Shown in pieces: positions 30,711-40,176 of a stretch of 46,073 bases of DNA; within the stretch, counting starts at the first letter, position 1, and every line of letters begins with the position of its first letter. The stretch covers positions 1 through 46,073 of the forward strand of contig CAJOMF010000029.1 of NCBI GenBank assembly GCA_905235605.1. Reading direction: 5' to 3'. This DNA comes from an uncultured bacterium (GTDB lineage Bacteria; UBP6; UBA1177). The notes beneath the pieces are model-generated. The model was not told where the DNA came from and made no database searches. It saw only the letters and a list, made by a program, of their open reading frames with translations. Made by a program: the position numbers and the translations under genes.

Positions 30711-32600
30711 ATGCTGTATATAGGAAAAAAACTCGAACTTACGGAATACTTCAAATCAGTTCCGCTTGAACAGAAGGCTCAGCTTTACAGGGGTATCCGC
30801 GCTATTATGGCTATGCTTGTCAAAGTATCGAAAATGACGGAAATTTATTCTGTACGGGATAAGATTTTTTCTGAATTTACCGAAACGATGAAACAGAATC
30901 TTGATGTGATACACAATCTTCTTCCGTTTGCTACGGTAACTACGAAAAAAGTCGGTTTTTACTATCAGGAACGCAAGATCAAGCTCTTCGACGAAGGTGA
31001 AAGAAAATTCAGAAATATATTTTTAACCAATGAAATCAGAGAATTATACTTTGTAAAAGGAATAACTCCGGAAGAGATAGTAAACTTTTTCGCAGTAATT
31101 AAGGAAACTTTGAACTACACTCTTCTGGACTACGATTTCAACACACGTCTTTGGGACTACGGCATAACTCACATCGGAACGATTTCCGATCCCGACATGG
31201 GTGATCCTGAACCTTGGCAGGAAAGCTGGTTCAGGAGCGATGTTACACCTGTAACTCCCGATAAACTATTTGCGATGAAGCCTCAGAATGTCAATGAACT
31301 GTCGGAAATATCAAATGAATATAATATGCTGCCGGTCGTTGATATGGAAAAATTCAAAAAATGGGCTGAAAGCTGCGGAAAGGATGCTGTTGTAGGTAAG
31401 TATCTTGAAAATGCAGTCAATGTTGTTCTTGCCAATCCTGACAGAGAATCCAACAGAAATATTGTCGGAAAGATATGCGAGTATGCTGTAAAAAACGTTC
31501 AGAACAGTGATTTCGTCTCAGGTTTTATTTATATCAACAATCTGATTTTATTAGAAAAAGGTATAACTGATAAAGAAAATATAATATACCATAAAGTCAG
31601 GGAAGTTTTAGACAGAATAAAGTCTGAAGATTTTCTCAATTCTATATTTGAAATAGCCGCAGGAATAGATAATTCGCAGATAAAAAGTTTCAGCAGTCTT
31701 CTCAATCTTATCAGTGGAGAGCAGTTTGAAACGGCGTTTACCAAACTCTGCGAACTTGACAATAAAGCGGTACGTCTCGGCTGCCTTGAGGGTTTGGCAA
31801 AAAATCTTAAAGATCCTGAAGTTGTTCAAAGATTCATTGACAATCCTGACTGGCATGTTGTCAGAAATTTTCTCTACATAATGAGATTTGCGTATAATCC
31901 GGAATTTCTTCCTCAGGTCCGTGAAGTCATGAATCACGAGGTAAAGCAGATAAGGATAGAAGCAGCAAGAGTTTTAAGTATTTACGATGCCGATGAAAAC
32001 CTTGAATACTGGGAAAAAGCAGTTTTCTGCCCCGATGAAGAAGTAAGGATCCTGGCGGTCGAAAACCTTGTAAAAGTTAAAGACTTGAAGGTAAAAAGTA
32101 TTTTCAACGAGATTTTCAAACCTGCAAACCGCTCAAAGTTCAATCTTACCGACTACGAGCGCTACATGGACCGCATCCTGGCTTCCGGAAGAAACGAATT
32201 TTTTGATCTGCCTGGTTCGATGATATTTTCCGAAAATAGGGAATTAAGAATTATAGCTTTAAAATCATTGAATAAATTGAACAATCCTTCTATGGTTCTC
32301 ATGCAGATCAAAAGAAGGATAACTAGTCAGGAATTTCTCGCTTTAGACAAAGAAGAAATAGAACTTCTGCTCGGTTTGATGAAAGGAGAAATGATAACGC
32401 CGATGCTTGAACATCTAGAGTATCTTTTTACGCTTCACGGTAATATATTTAATAAAAATAAATATTTACCTATAAAAAAGCAGGTTTTTGAATTTGTAAG
32501 GCAGAAAGCTGCAAAAAATATGGCGATGCGCAGCTGGATCGAAAAGGGAAAGAAGAGCGGCGACAGCGAAACGCGTTCCATTCTTGAGGAAAGGAGTTAG
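30711..32600 (+). CDS. HEAT-repeat protein with an N-terminal domain resembling those of HD-GYP-associated proteins
   Basis: N-terminal GERKFRNIFLTNEIRELYFVKGITPEEIVNFFAVIKE; C-terminal helical repeats (IRIEAARVLSIYD, VRILAVENLVKV). Confidence 0.6.
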   Translation: MLYIGKKLELTEYFKSVPLEQKAQLYRGIRAIMAMLVKVSKMTEIYSVRDKIFSEFTETMKQNLDVIHNLLPFATVTTKKVGFYYQERKIKLFDEGERKFRNIFLTNEIRELYFVKGITPEEIVNFFAVIKETLNYTLLDYDFNTRLWDYGITHIGTISDPDMGDPEPWQESWFRSDVTPVTPDKLFAMKPQNVNELSEISNEYNMLPVVDMEKFKKWAESCGKDAVVGKYLENAVNVVLANPDRESNRNIVGKICEYAVKNVQNSDFVSGFIYINNLILLEKGITDKENIIYHKVREVLDRIKSEDFLNSIFEIAAGIDNSQIKSFSSLLNLISGEQFETAFTKLCELDNKAVRLGCLEGLAKNLKDPEVVQRFIDNPDWHVVRNFLYIMRFAYNPEFLPQVREVMNHEVKQIRIEAARVLSIYDADENLEYWEKAVFCPDEEVRILAVENLVKVKDLKVKSIFNEIFKPANRSKFNLTDYERYMDRILASGRNEFFDLPGSMIFSENRELRIIALKSLNKLNNPSMVLMQIKRRITSQEFLALDKEEIELLLGLMKGEMITPMLEHLEYLFTLHGNIFNKNKYLPIKKQVFEFVRQKAAKNMAMRSWIEKGKKSGDSETRSILEERS

Positions 32601-32602
32601 TT

Positions 32603-34018
32603 ATGGATGAAAGAAGAAACAGACCCGAATACGATAATTCGCCGAAAAAATGGCGCTACAATTTTTCAAAATCGCTTTTCACTTTCTGGAAAAATGTCAA
32701 GATGTACGGCGACAAAAATGAGAGGATCACTGAAGAAATCACGTTTTTCAAGCAGGTCCTCGATTTTTTCTTTGCCGAAAAAGACGAACTTTCGATTCTT
32801 TTTGACGGAATAGACATAAAAGTCGACAAAGTAAGAATAAGGGGTCAGAGGCAGGATGACAAATATTTTGAAGATGTTTACGATCTGTTTCTTTCGCTCT
32901 GTATGTCGGGAATAACCTTCAAAAAAGGGGTAACTGATGAAGAAATTCTGACTCTTCTTGCCGTTATCGGAAAGTATCCGGTAGGCCGCGAGCCGAAAAT
33001 CAAGGCTTATGAGCGCGTCAGAGCCGATCTGCCGCCTCTTGACCATATCGAGATTTATCCTTATGACCCTGAAGAATCGGGCAATCTTCCGATTTATACG
33101 CCGGAGCAGTCTGTTCGGCAGATTTACTGTTCTTTGGCGCGCGATTACGGTGATATCTGCAAAATGGTCGATGCAGCAGAAAGCATCCCGCTCCGTATGA
33201 CGGAACGCAGAGTTCAGGATCTGATAAGTATAGTTTCAAACACTAAAAAAATTGAAATCATTGAATTTATTATGTTTTTAGCATCAATAGCCTCTTTTGA
33301 AGGTTCAACTGAAAGCGCTTTTGCCGTTTCCAATGTTTTCTGGTCGGTTCTTATTGCCAAAAAACTCAAAATCGATATGCAGTCTGTAAAAAGAATAGCA
33401 GTTTCAGCTTATTTTCAATATTTTTCGAAAGATAAGGAAAAAGGTTATTCCGCGCTTTCGAGAATGGATGAATTCAACTATGACAGGATCGAGGCGGCAG
33501 TCAACGCTTCCTACAGAATAAGCGACTTTTCCGACAAGGCGCTGATCTCCGATGTGTCGGCGTCAAGCGGGACGCTTTCAGGTGAAATACTTAAACTTGT
33601 TTCGTATTTTTCGGCAGTTACTAGAATTTGGCCGGCAAATTCGTTCTACAAAGGGCCGCTTATGACAAGGCCGCAGGCAATGCGTTCAATAATAAGAAAC
33701 TGCACGAAAGGAGTTTTCAACAAGGAAATAGTCGAAGCGTTCTTTTCGATGGCGGGTATCTACCCGATAGGAAGTCTGGTCAAACTTTTTGACGGAACAC
33801 CGGCTGTTGTCGTAAAAAGATTCAAGAATTTCTTCGAACAATCGGAAGTTCTTGTTTTTGACAAAAATCTTTCAGTCGGTGAAAGAAAAACTGTAACAGC
33901 TGAAAATGTTTTGGATATTCCTGATGCGGCAGGGGTTGTTCTTCCTGAAAAAACGATTGTCGGAATTCTAAACACATTCCTTGACGAAAGAGAAATCTCA
34001 AATGAAAAATCTGAATAA
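32603..34018 (+). CDS. Degenerate HD-GYP-like protein without recognisable catalytic motifs
   Basis: N-terminal domain similar to that of the preceding gene (SGITFKKGVTDEEILTLLAVI); C-terminal MTRPQAMRSIIRNCTKGVFNKEIVEAFFSMAGIYPIGSLVKLFDGTPAVVVK resembles HD-GYP C-termini. Confidence 0.55.
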   Translation: MDERRNRPEYDNSPKKWRYNFSKSLFTFWKNVKMYGDKNERITEEITFFKQVLDFFFAEKDELSILFDGIDIKVDKVRIRGQRQDDKYFEDVYDLFLSLCMSGITFKKGVTDEEILTLLAVIGKYPVGREPKIKAYERVRADLPPLDHIEIYPYDPEESGNLPIYTPEQSVRQIYCSLARDYGDICKMVDAAESIPLRMTERRVQDLISIVSNTKKIEIIEFIMFLASIASFEGSTESAFAVSNVFWSVLIAKKLKIDMQSVKRIAVSAYFQYFSKDKEKGYSALSRMDEFNYDRIEAAVNASYRISDFSDKALISDVSASSGTLSGEILKLVSYFSAVTRIWPANSFYKGPLMTRPQAMRSIIRNCTKGVFNKEIVEAFFSMAGIYPIGSLVKLFDGTPAVVVKRFKNFFEQSEVLVFDKNLSVGERKTVTAENVLDIPDAAGVVLPEKTIVGILNTFLDEREISNEKSE

Positions 34019-35189
34019 AACTGTCACGCTTGAAAAAGGGCGTGAAAGACTGGCAAAAAACCACAATCCGTGGGTCTATTCAAAGGCTGTGAAACATATT
34101 TCGGACGGAGTTTCAGACGGAGATACCGTCGCTGTTCTGGATTACGCCGGAGATTTTATTGCGTGGGCACATTATAACGGAAGATCCGGCATAGCGCTGC
34201 GCCTTCTGGAATGGGACGAGGCGAAATGTCCTGATGAGGAGTGGCTGGAAGATAAAATTTCAAAGGCCGTCGCTTTAAGAAAGAGGATAATTCCTGAAAA
34301 TACCGGTATTTACCGACTCATTTTTTCTGAATCCGATATGCTTCCCGGCATAGTCTGCGACGTTTTTGAAAAAACGGGCGTCCTTCAGATCTCGACCCCC
34401 GCTTTTGACAGGATCAAAGCACGGCTTGCTGAAATCATAGCGGAAACGGCGGGGCTCGAAACGGTTTACGAAAAGAGCGACGGTGACGGCAGAAAGATCG
34501 AAGGCTTGCCTGAAACATCAGGATTTCTTTACGGAAATCTGGCAGATACAAAAATTGTTTCACGTGAAAACGATCTTTTTTTCGAAGCCGATCTTTCAGG
34601 CCAGAAGACCGGTTTTTACGCCGATCAGAGGGATAACCGCAGGTTTTTCGGTGAAATCGCACGCGGAGAAATTCTTGATATCTGTGCGTTTTCGGGAGCG
34701 TTTTCTGTCTATGCCCTGAAAAACGGAGCAGAACACGCGATATTACTCGATATTTCCAAAGAATCGGAGGCGCTAGTACGGCGCAATATGGAGCTTAATT
34801 CTATTGATTCCTCGCGCTACACCTTCATAAAAGGGGATGTTTTCGAACTTCTGCGCAAATTCGCGCTTGACGGGAAAAAATTTGATTCAGTCGTGCTTGA
34901 CCCGCCGAAACTCGTTCCTTCGAACAAATACCTTGAAAAAGGACTTCGCGCCTATAAAGACTTGAATTTCAACGCACTCAGACTCGTTAAAAAAGGCGGA
35001 ATCTTCGCAACATTTTCGTGTTCAGGCGCAGTAACTCCCGCCGATTTCAGAAACGCTGTCGCATTTGCCGCGCACGATGCCGGACGCGAACTCAAGATCC
35101 TGCGCCAGCTCCATCAGGCTCCCGATCATCCGATCCGCGTCAGTGCACCGGAAACGGAATATTTGAAAGGTCTGCTGGTCGAAGCCTAA
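34002..35189 (+). CDS. rlmI: Class I SAM-dependent rRNA methyltransferase, RlmI-like (PUA domain)
   Basis: LEKGRERLAKNHNPWVYSKAV, FYADQRDNRRFFGEIARGEILDICAFSGAFSVYA, SVVLDPPKLVPS. Confidence 0.88.
   Translation: MKNLNKTVTLEKGRERLAKNHNPWVYSKAVKHISDGVSDGDTVAVLDYAGDFIAWAHYNGRSGIALRLLEWDEAKCPDEEWLEDKISKAVALRKRIIPENTGIYRLIFSESDMLPGIVCDVFEKTGVLQISTPAFDRIKARLAEIIAETAGLETVYEKSDGDGRKIEGLPETSGFLYGNLADTKIVSRENDLFFEADLSGQKTGFYADQRDNRRFFGEIARGEILDICAFSGAFSVYALKNGAEHAILLDISKESEALVRRNMELNSIDSSRYTFIKGDVFELLRKFALDGKKFDSVVLDPPKLVPSNKYLEKGLRAYKDLNFNALRLVKKGGIFATFSCSGAVTPADFRNAVAFAAHDAGRELKILRQLHQAPDHPIRVSAPETEYLKGLLVEA
34556..34571. promoter_or_regulatory. parS-like site TGTTTCACGTGAAAAC
   Basis: 14/16 to the consensus, with a perfect TTTCACGTGAAA core; within the RlmI-like gene. 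Confidence 0.7.
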
Positions 35190-35249
35190 TAATATAACAC
35201 AATGATTTTATTGGATTTTGAGTAAAAAAACAGATCTCCTGTGATTTCT

Positions 35250-35271
35250 GAGACGTGTCAGGTCACGTCTC
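35250..35271. repeat. GAGACGTGTCAGGTCACGTCTC palindrome family member
   Basis: 8-bp perfect arms abutting the nrdR stop codon. Confidence 0.8.
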
Positions 35272-35723
35272 TACTTTTCGCGGACTTCGTTTGCTTTTGC
35301 GATGAAGTCTTTGGGTTCGCCGAACTCTTTATATACCGATGCAAAGCGGATGAAAGCGACTTTGTCGACCTCTTTCAGCTCGTTCATGACGAGATCGCCG
35401 ATGACGCTCGTTTCGACCTCTTTCTTTTCGAATGACTGAAGCTCCTTTTCGATCTTGTCGATCATAATGTCGATGGTTTCAGCCGAAACGGGGCGTTTCT
35501 GGCAGGATATCATGAGCCCTTTTTTGATCTTGTTGCGGTCGTAGGGTTCTCTCTCGCCGTTTTTCTTTTTTACGACGGGCATGACTTCCTCGATCCTTTC
35601 GTAAGTCGTGAATCTGCCGCCGCAATCCTCGCATTCGCGTCTTCTTCTGATCTCGCAGTCGTCTTTTGTGGAACGGGAATCAATAACTTTGTCTTTAATG
35701 GAACCGCAGAATGGACATCTCAT
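35271..35723 (-). CDS. nrdR: Transcriptional repressor NrdR
   Basis: MRCPFCGSIKDKVIDSRSTKDDCEIRRRRECEDCGGRFTTYERIE. Confidence 0.97.
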   Translation of the reverse strand: MRCPFCGSIKDKVIDSRSTKDDCEIRRRRECEDCGGRFTTYERIEEVMPVVKKKNGEREPYDRNKIKKGLMISCQKRPVSAETIDIMIDKIEKELQSFEKKEVETSVIGDLVMNELKEVDKVAFIRFASVYKEFGEPKDFIAKANEVREK

Positions 35724-35759
35724 TGGACTACTCTGAAAAAGTTTATGAACTACTGGCTG

Positions 35760-37052
35760 TTATCTGTTGATGAGCGGGTATTTTTTGCAGAGAGCGATGA
35801 CTTCATTGTGGACTTCTTCGATGACTTTGTCGTCGATAATGCTGTCGTCAATGCCGATCTTCGGGTTGTATTCGTTGCTCTTGATGTTCATGATGACTTT
35901 GTCCATAAGTCTTGCAACGTGGCGGACATCGTCTTCATTGAGGCCTCTTGTGGTGAGGAAAGGCGTTCCTACGCGGATACCGCTCGTGATGAAAGGCGAC
36001 TGGTCGTCAAACGGAACCATGTTCTTGTTGACGGTGATGTGCGCCTTGTCAAGAGCCTTCTCAACGATCTTTCCGGTTTTGCCTTTGTTTCTGAGGTCGA
36101 TGAGCATAAGGTGGTTGTCGGTGCCGCCTGAAACAAGGTCGTAACCCATTTTGTTGAATTCGTCAGCCATAGCAGCTGCGTTTTTGACGACCTGGGTCAT
36201 ATAGACTTTGAAGCTCGGATCAAGCGCTTCCTTGAAACATACTGCCTTTGCAGCGATGACGTGCATGAGCGGGCCGCCCTGCATTCCCGGGAAAACGGCG
36301 GAGTTGAGGTCTTTTTCGTATTCTTTCTTCGCAAGAACGAGACCGCTTCTCGGACCTCTGAGGGTCTTGTGGGTCGTCGAAGTTACGAAATCGCAGTAAG
36401 GAACAGGGCTCGGATGAAGTCCTGCAGCGACGAGACCGGCGATGTGTGCCATGTCTACCCACGTGATCGCGCCGACTTTGTCACAGATCTCTCTGATTCT
36501 CTTAAAGTCGATGATCCTCGGATAAGCCGAAGCACCTGCAAGGATCATTCTAGGCTTGTTTTCGACAGCAAGGCGCTCCATTTCGTCGTAGTCGATCCTG
36601 CCGGTTTCCTTTGCAACACCGTAGGGAACGATGTTGTAAAGTTTTCCGGAGAAGTTTACCGGGCTGCCGTGAGTGAGGTGACCGCCGTGGTTGAGGTTCA
36701 TCGCGAGAACCGTATCACCCGGTTTGCAGACCGTGAAGTAAACGCTCATATTTGCCTGAGAGCCGCTGTGGGGCTGGACGTTAGCACATTCTGCACCGAA
36801 AAGCTGGCATGCTCTCTCTTTTGCGAGTTTTTCGACCTGGTCTACTACTTCGCAGCCGCCGTAGTATCTCTTTTTCGGATAACCTTCGGCATATTTGTTG
36901 GTAAGCAGCGAGCCCTGAGCTTCCATGACGGCATTGCTCGTAAAGTTTTCACTGGCGATAAGTTCAAGACCGCCTTCCTGTCTCTCAGCCTCTTTTTCGA
37001 TGATTGCTGCAACTTCCGGGTCAACGCTCGGGATGTACTTCAAATTCAACAT
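35760..37052 (-). CDS. glyA: Serine hydroxymethyltransferase
   Basis: [58 protein letters not shown]; start ATG 37052. Confidence 0.97.
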   Translation of the reverse strand: MLNLKYIPSVDPEVAAIIEKEAERQEGGLELIASENFTSNAVMEAQGSLLTNKYAEGYPKKRYYGGCEVVDQVEKLAKERACQLFGAECANVQPHSGSQANMSVYFTVCKPGDTVLAMNLNHGGHLTHGSPVNFSGKLYNIVPYGVAKETGRIDYDEMERLAVENKPRMILAGASAYPRIIDFKRIREICDKVGAITWVDMAHIAGLVAAGLHPSPVPYCDFVTSTTHKTLRGPRSGLVLAKKEYEKDLNSAVFPGMQGGPLMHVIAAKAVCFKEALDPSFKVYMTQVVKNAAAMADEFNKMGYDLVSGGTDNHLMLIDLRNKGKTGKIVEKALDKAHITVNKNMVPFDDQSPFITSGIRVGTPFLTTRGLNEDDVRHVARLMDKVIMNIKSNEYNPKIGIDDSIIDDKVIEEVHNEVIALCKKYPLINR

Positions 37053-37237
37053 TTTATCCTCCAAAAAAAGTTAAAAAACCAAAAAACCGCAACAGTTTAA
37101 TAATAATAAATTATTTTGCAAATTTAGGTTGTAGAAAGCAGTTGCCCTGCTGTTTTTTGAAAAATTGACACTTTTCCCATAATCCTTAAAATTTTGTGCT
37201 TTAAAAAGGCAATGTTTTTTCATATTAGGAGGAAAAA

Positions 37238-39313
37238 ATGAAAAAAAGATTGGTTATTTTGGCAGTTTTGGCGGGACTTGTTTTCGCTTCGTGCGGAAGT
37301 CAGCCTGCAAAAGAGGAAGAACCGGCAAAACAGTCCGCAGCTCCGGAACAGGCTGCACAGCCTGAAAAAGTTGAAGAAAAAGCTCCCGATTTCGGTGAAA
37401 AAGGAAACGCTTTCTACAAGCACTGCACTGATGAATTTGCCGCTGTAAAAGCAATCATCGCAGACATCAAGGCAAATCCGGCAGAAAGAAAATCCATCGA
37501 AAAACTTCAGCTTTTCAACAATTTCGAAATCAAAATCGAAGACGCATGGGGCAAAATCGAAATTTATCAGATGAATCACCCCGACAAAGGAATGAGAGAT
37601 GCAGCTATGGCGGCTGAAAGCGAGCTTATGGCTATTCTTTCCGAGATAAACCTTGATGCAGATCTTTACAAAGTCATGGCGGCTATCCCGGCTGACGATC
37701 CGGCGTTCGACGAGGAAGACAAGCACTTCCTTAAAGACGTTATCGACGATTTCAAACGTTCCGGCGTTGACAAAGACGAGAAAACCCGTGAAGAAATCAA
37801 AAAAGTCAATGCTGAACTTGTTGCAATCGCTCAGCAGTTCAATGCAAATATCGCAAGCGACAGAAAGAGCATAAAAGTTGCTCCGGAAAGACTCAAAGGA
37901 CTTCCCGAGGACTTCATCAACGGTCACGCGAAAGACGAAAACGGCATGATCACTCTGACCAGCGACTATCCTGATTACTTCCCGGTAATGGAATCGGCTG
38001 ACGACGAAACTCTGAGAAAAGAGATGTATTTCATGGCTCAGACCGTTGCTTATCCTTCAAACGAAGAGGTCTTCGACAAACTTCTCAAAGCAAGAAAGAA
38101 AATTGCGAACCTTCTCGGTTACAAAAACTGGCCCGAATATTCGCAGGCAAAACTTATGATCGGAAACCCCGAAAACGCTGAAAATTTCGTAAAGAAAATT
38201 GCAGCGATGTCAATGCCTTACGCTAAAAAGGAGGCAGAAGTCCTTCTTGCAAAGAAAAAAGCCGTTCTGGGACGTGAAGACGTCGAGATCGAGCCGTGGG
38301 ACAGGTTCTACTATCCGCGCCTCGTCAGAATGGAAAAGTTCAACTACGACCCCGAAACAGTCAGACCCTACTTTGAGATCCAGAAAGTCCTCAACGGAAT
38401 TTTCACAGTAAATTCAAAGATTTTCGGCCTTGAATTCAAACAGATCAAACGTGACGACGTTTGGCACGAAAGCATTCTTTCATACGATGTTTACTCAAAC
38501 GGCGAAAAGATCGGAACATTCGACCTCGACCTTTATCCGCGTGAAAACAAATACAAACATTTCGCAATGTTCACGAACCAGCAGGGGATCAAGGGAAGAC
38601 TTCCGAGAATGGCTATCGTCGGCAACTTCCCGACTCCGGTAAACGGCAAGGCTTATGTCGGTCACGACAGCGTTCAGACCCTTTTCCACGAGTTCGGACA
38701 CCTCATCCACGGAATCCTTGCAAGCGGACACAAATACATCCGTTTCGCAGGAACCAACTGCCAGAGAGACTTTGTTGAAGCTCCGTCGCAGTTTATGGAA
38801 GAATATGTATGGGATGCTCCGATCCTTCAGCTCTGGGCTACCAACGACGCAGGCGAGCCGATCCCGGCTGAACTTGTCGAAAAGATGAAAAAGTCTGATG
38901 AATTCGGTAAAGGTCTCCACACTTCGAGACAGCTTTACCTCGCTATCCTTTCGCTTGAAGTTTACCTTCAGGATCCCGATGCAGAAGGTTTCAACCACCA
39001 CGCTTTCGAGAAGAAGACAGAAAGAGAGTTCTCACCGTGGAAGACCTACGAAGAGACCCATCAGATCGAGAATTTCGGACATTTGGAAGGATACAGCTCG
39101 AACTACTACACCTACATGTGGTCGCTTTCCGTTGCGAAAGATTTCTACGGTTACATCCAGCAGAACGGCGGTCTCATGAATCCGGAAGTTATGGGAAAAT
39201 ACAGAGATCAGGTCCTCAAGGCAGGCGGCGCGAAAGACGGTATGCAGATGGTCCGCGATTTCATAGGCAGAGAGCTTTCGTTTGAAGAGTTCGAAAAGTG
39301 GCTCAACAACTAA
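37238..39313 (+). CDS. M3-family metallopeptidase, predicted lipoprotein
   Basis: Lipobox FASCGS; zinc motif LFHEFGHLIHG; M3-type C-terminus. Confidence 0.92.
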   Translation: MKKRLVILAVLAGLVFASCGSQPAKEEEPAKQSAAPEQAAQPEKVEEKAPDFGEKGNAFYKHCTDEFAAVKAIIADIKANPAERKSIEKLQLFNNFEIKIEDAWGKIEIYQMNHPDKGMRDAAMAAESELMAILSEINLDADLYKVMAAIPADDPAFDEEDKHFLKDVIDDFKRSGVDKDEKTREEIKKVNAELVAIAQQFNANIASDRKSIKVAPERLKGLPEDFINGHAKDENGMITLTSDYPDYFPVMESADDETLRKEMYFMAQTVAYPSNEEVFDKLLKARKKIANLLGYKNWPEYSQAKLMIGNPENAENFVKKIAAMSMPYAKKEAEVLLAKKKAVLGREDVEIEPWDRFYYPRLVRMEKFNYDPETVRPYFEIQKVLNGIFTVNSKIFGLEFKQIKRDDVWHESILSYDVYSNGEKIGTFDLDLYPRENKYKHFAMFTNQQGIKGRLPRMAIVGNFPTPVNGKAYVGHDSVQTLFHEFGHLIHGILASGHKYIRFAGTNCQRDFVEAPSQFMEEYVWDAPILQLWATNDAGEPIPAELVEKMKKSDEFGKGLHTSRQLYLAILSLEVYLQDPDAEGFNHHAFEKKTEREFSPWKTYEETHQIENFGHLEGYSSNYYTYMWSLSVAKDFYGYIQQNGGLMNPEVMGKYRDQVLKAGGAKDGMQMVRDFIGRELSFEEFEKWLNN

Positions 39314-39331
39314 GTTTCCGATAATTCTTTA

Positions 39332-40171
39332 ATGATTTCAAAAGTTTATTCTCCGGCAAAAATCAATATTTTTTTAAAAGTAGAAGGGCGCGAAACTGGG
39401 AGCGGAATGCACTTCATCAACTCTCTTTTCGCTCCTATAGACCTTTTTGACACGATCGAAATTGAAGAAAGCGCCTCGTTTTCGGTAGTTACTGAAGGGA
39501 TCTCGGAAAATATCCCGACCGAAAAAAACATAATTTTCAAGGCATACTCAGCTTTGCAGGGTTATGTCGGGAAAGAACTTCCGGAATTTGAGGTAACAAT
39601 CAGGAAAACGATCCCGAGCGGCGCAGGCCTCGGCGGCGGAAGCAGCAATGCGGCGGTATTCCTCAAATTTCTGAATGAATACTGCAAACTCAATTTAAGT
39701 TTAGCTCAACTTATTGAAATCGCTTCAAAAATCGGAAGTGACGTGCCGTTTTTCGTTCTCGGAAGACCTGCGCTCGTCAAAGGTCTGGGCGAAAAAATGG
39801 AACCGATAGAACTTCCGCCAAGCGACGACTTTTTCGTTCTCGTAAACCCTGAAATCCACGTCAACACAGGGCTTGCCTACTCGCTTTTTGATAAAAAATT
39901 CCCGAATTGCGATACTTCAAACCGCGTTCCGGAACACTTTTCATGGAAAAATGAAGACATTTTCAACGATTTCGAAGAGATAGTTTTCGCAGAATTTCCC
40001 GAAATCGCCCGCGTCAAAATGGAACTTGAAGCTATGGGCGCTCACAAAGTCTTCATGTCGGGAAGCGGTTCTACTCTCATCGCCATGACAAAAAGCGAAG
40101 AGGGAGCCGGAAAGATAGTCTCGGAATTTTCAAAAAGATTCAAAACTGTAAGAAAGATAAAGATAGGCTGA
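39332..40171 (+). CDS. ispE: 4-diphosphocytidyl-2-C-methyl-D-erythritol kinase
   Basis: YSPAKINIFLKVEGRE, IPSGAGLGGGSSNAAVFL, MSGSGSTLIA. Confidence 0.94.
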   Translation: MISKVYSPAKINIFLKVEGRETGSGMHFINSLFAPIDLFDTIEIEESASFSVVTEGISENIPTEKNIIFKAYSALQGYVGKELPEFEVTIRKTIPSGAGLGGGSSNAAVFLKFLNEYCKLNLSLAQLIEIASKIGSDVPFFVLGRPALVKGLGEKMEPIELPPSDDFFVLVNPEIHVNTGLAYSLFDKKFPNCDTSNRVPEHFSWKNEDIFNDFEEIVFAEFPEIARVKMELEAMGAHKVFMSGSGSTLIAMTKSEEGAGKIVSEFSKRFKTVRKIKIG

Positions 40172-40176
40172 GAGGG

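Noticed and set aside
36261-37100. 279-aa plus-strand ORF antisense to glyA
   Set aside because: Shadow ORF of a conserved gene.
37220-37927. 235-aa minus-strand ORF antisense to the M3 peptidase
   Set aside because: Phe/Cys-rich shadow translation of the coding strand; no RBS or motif support.
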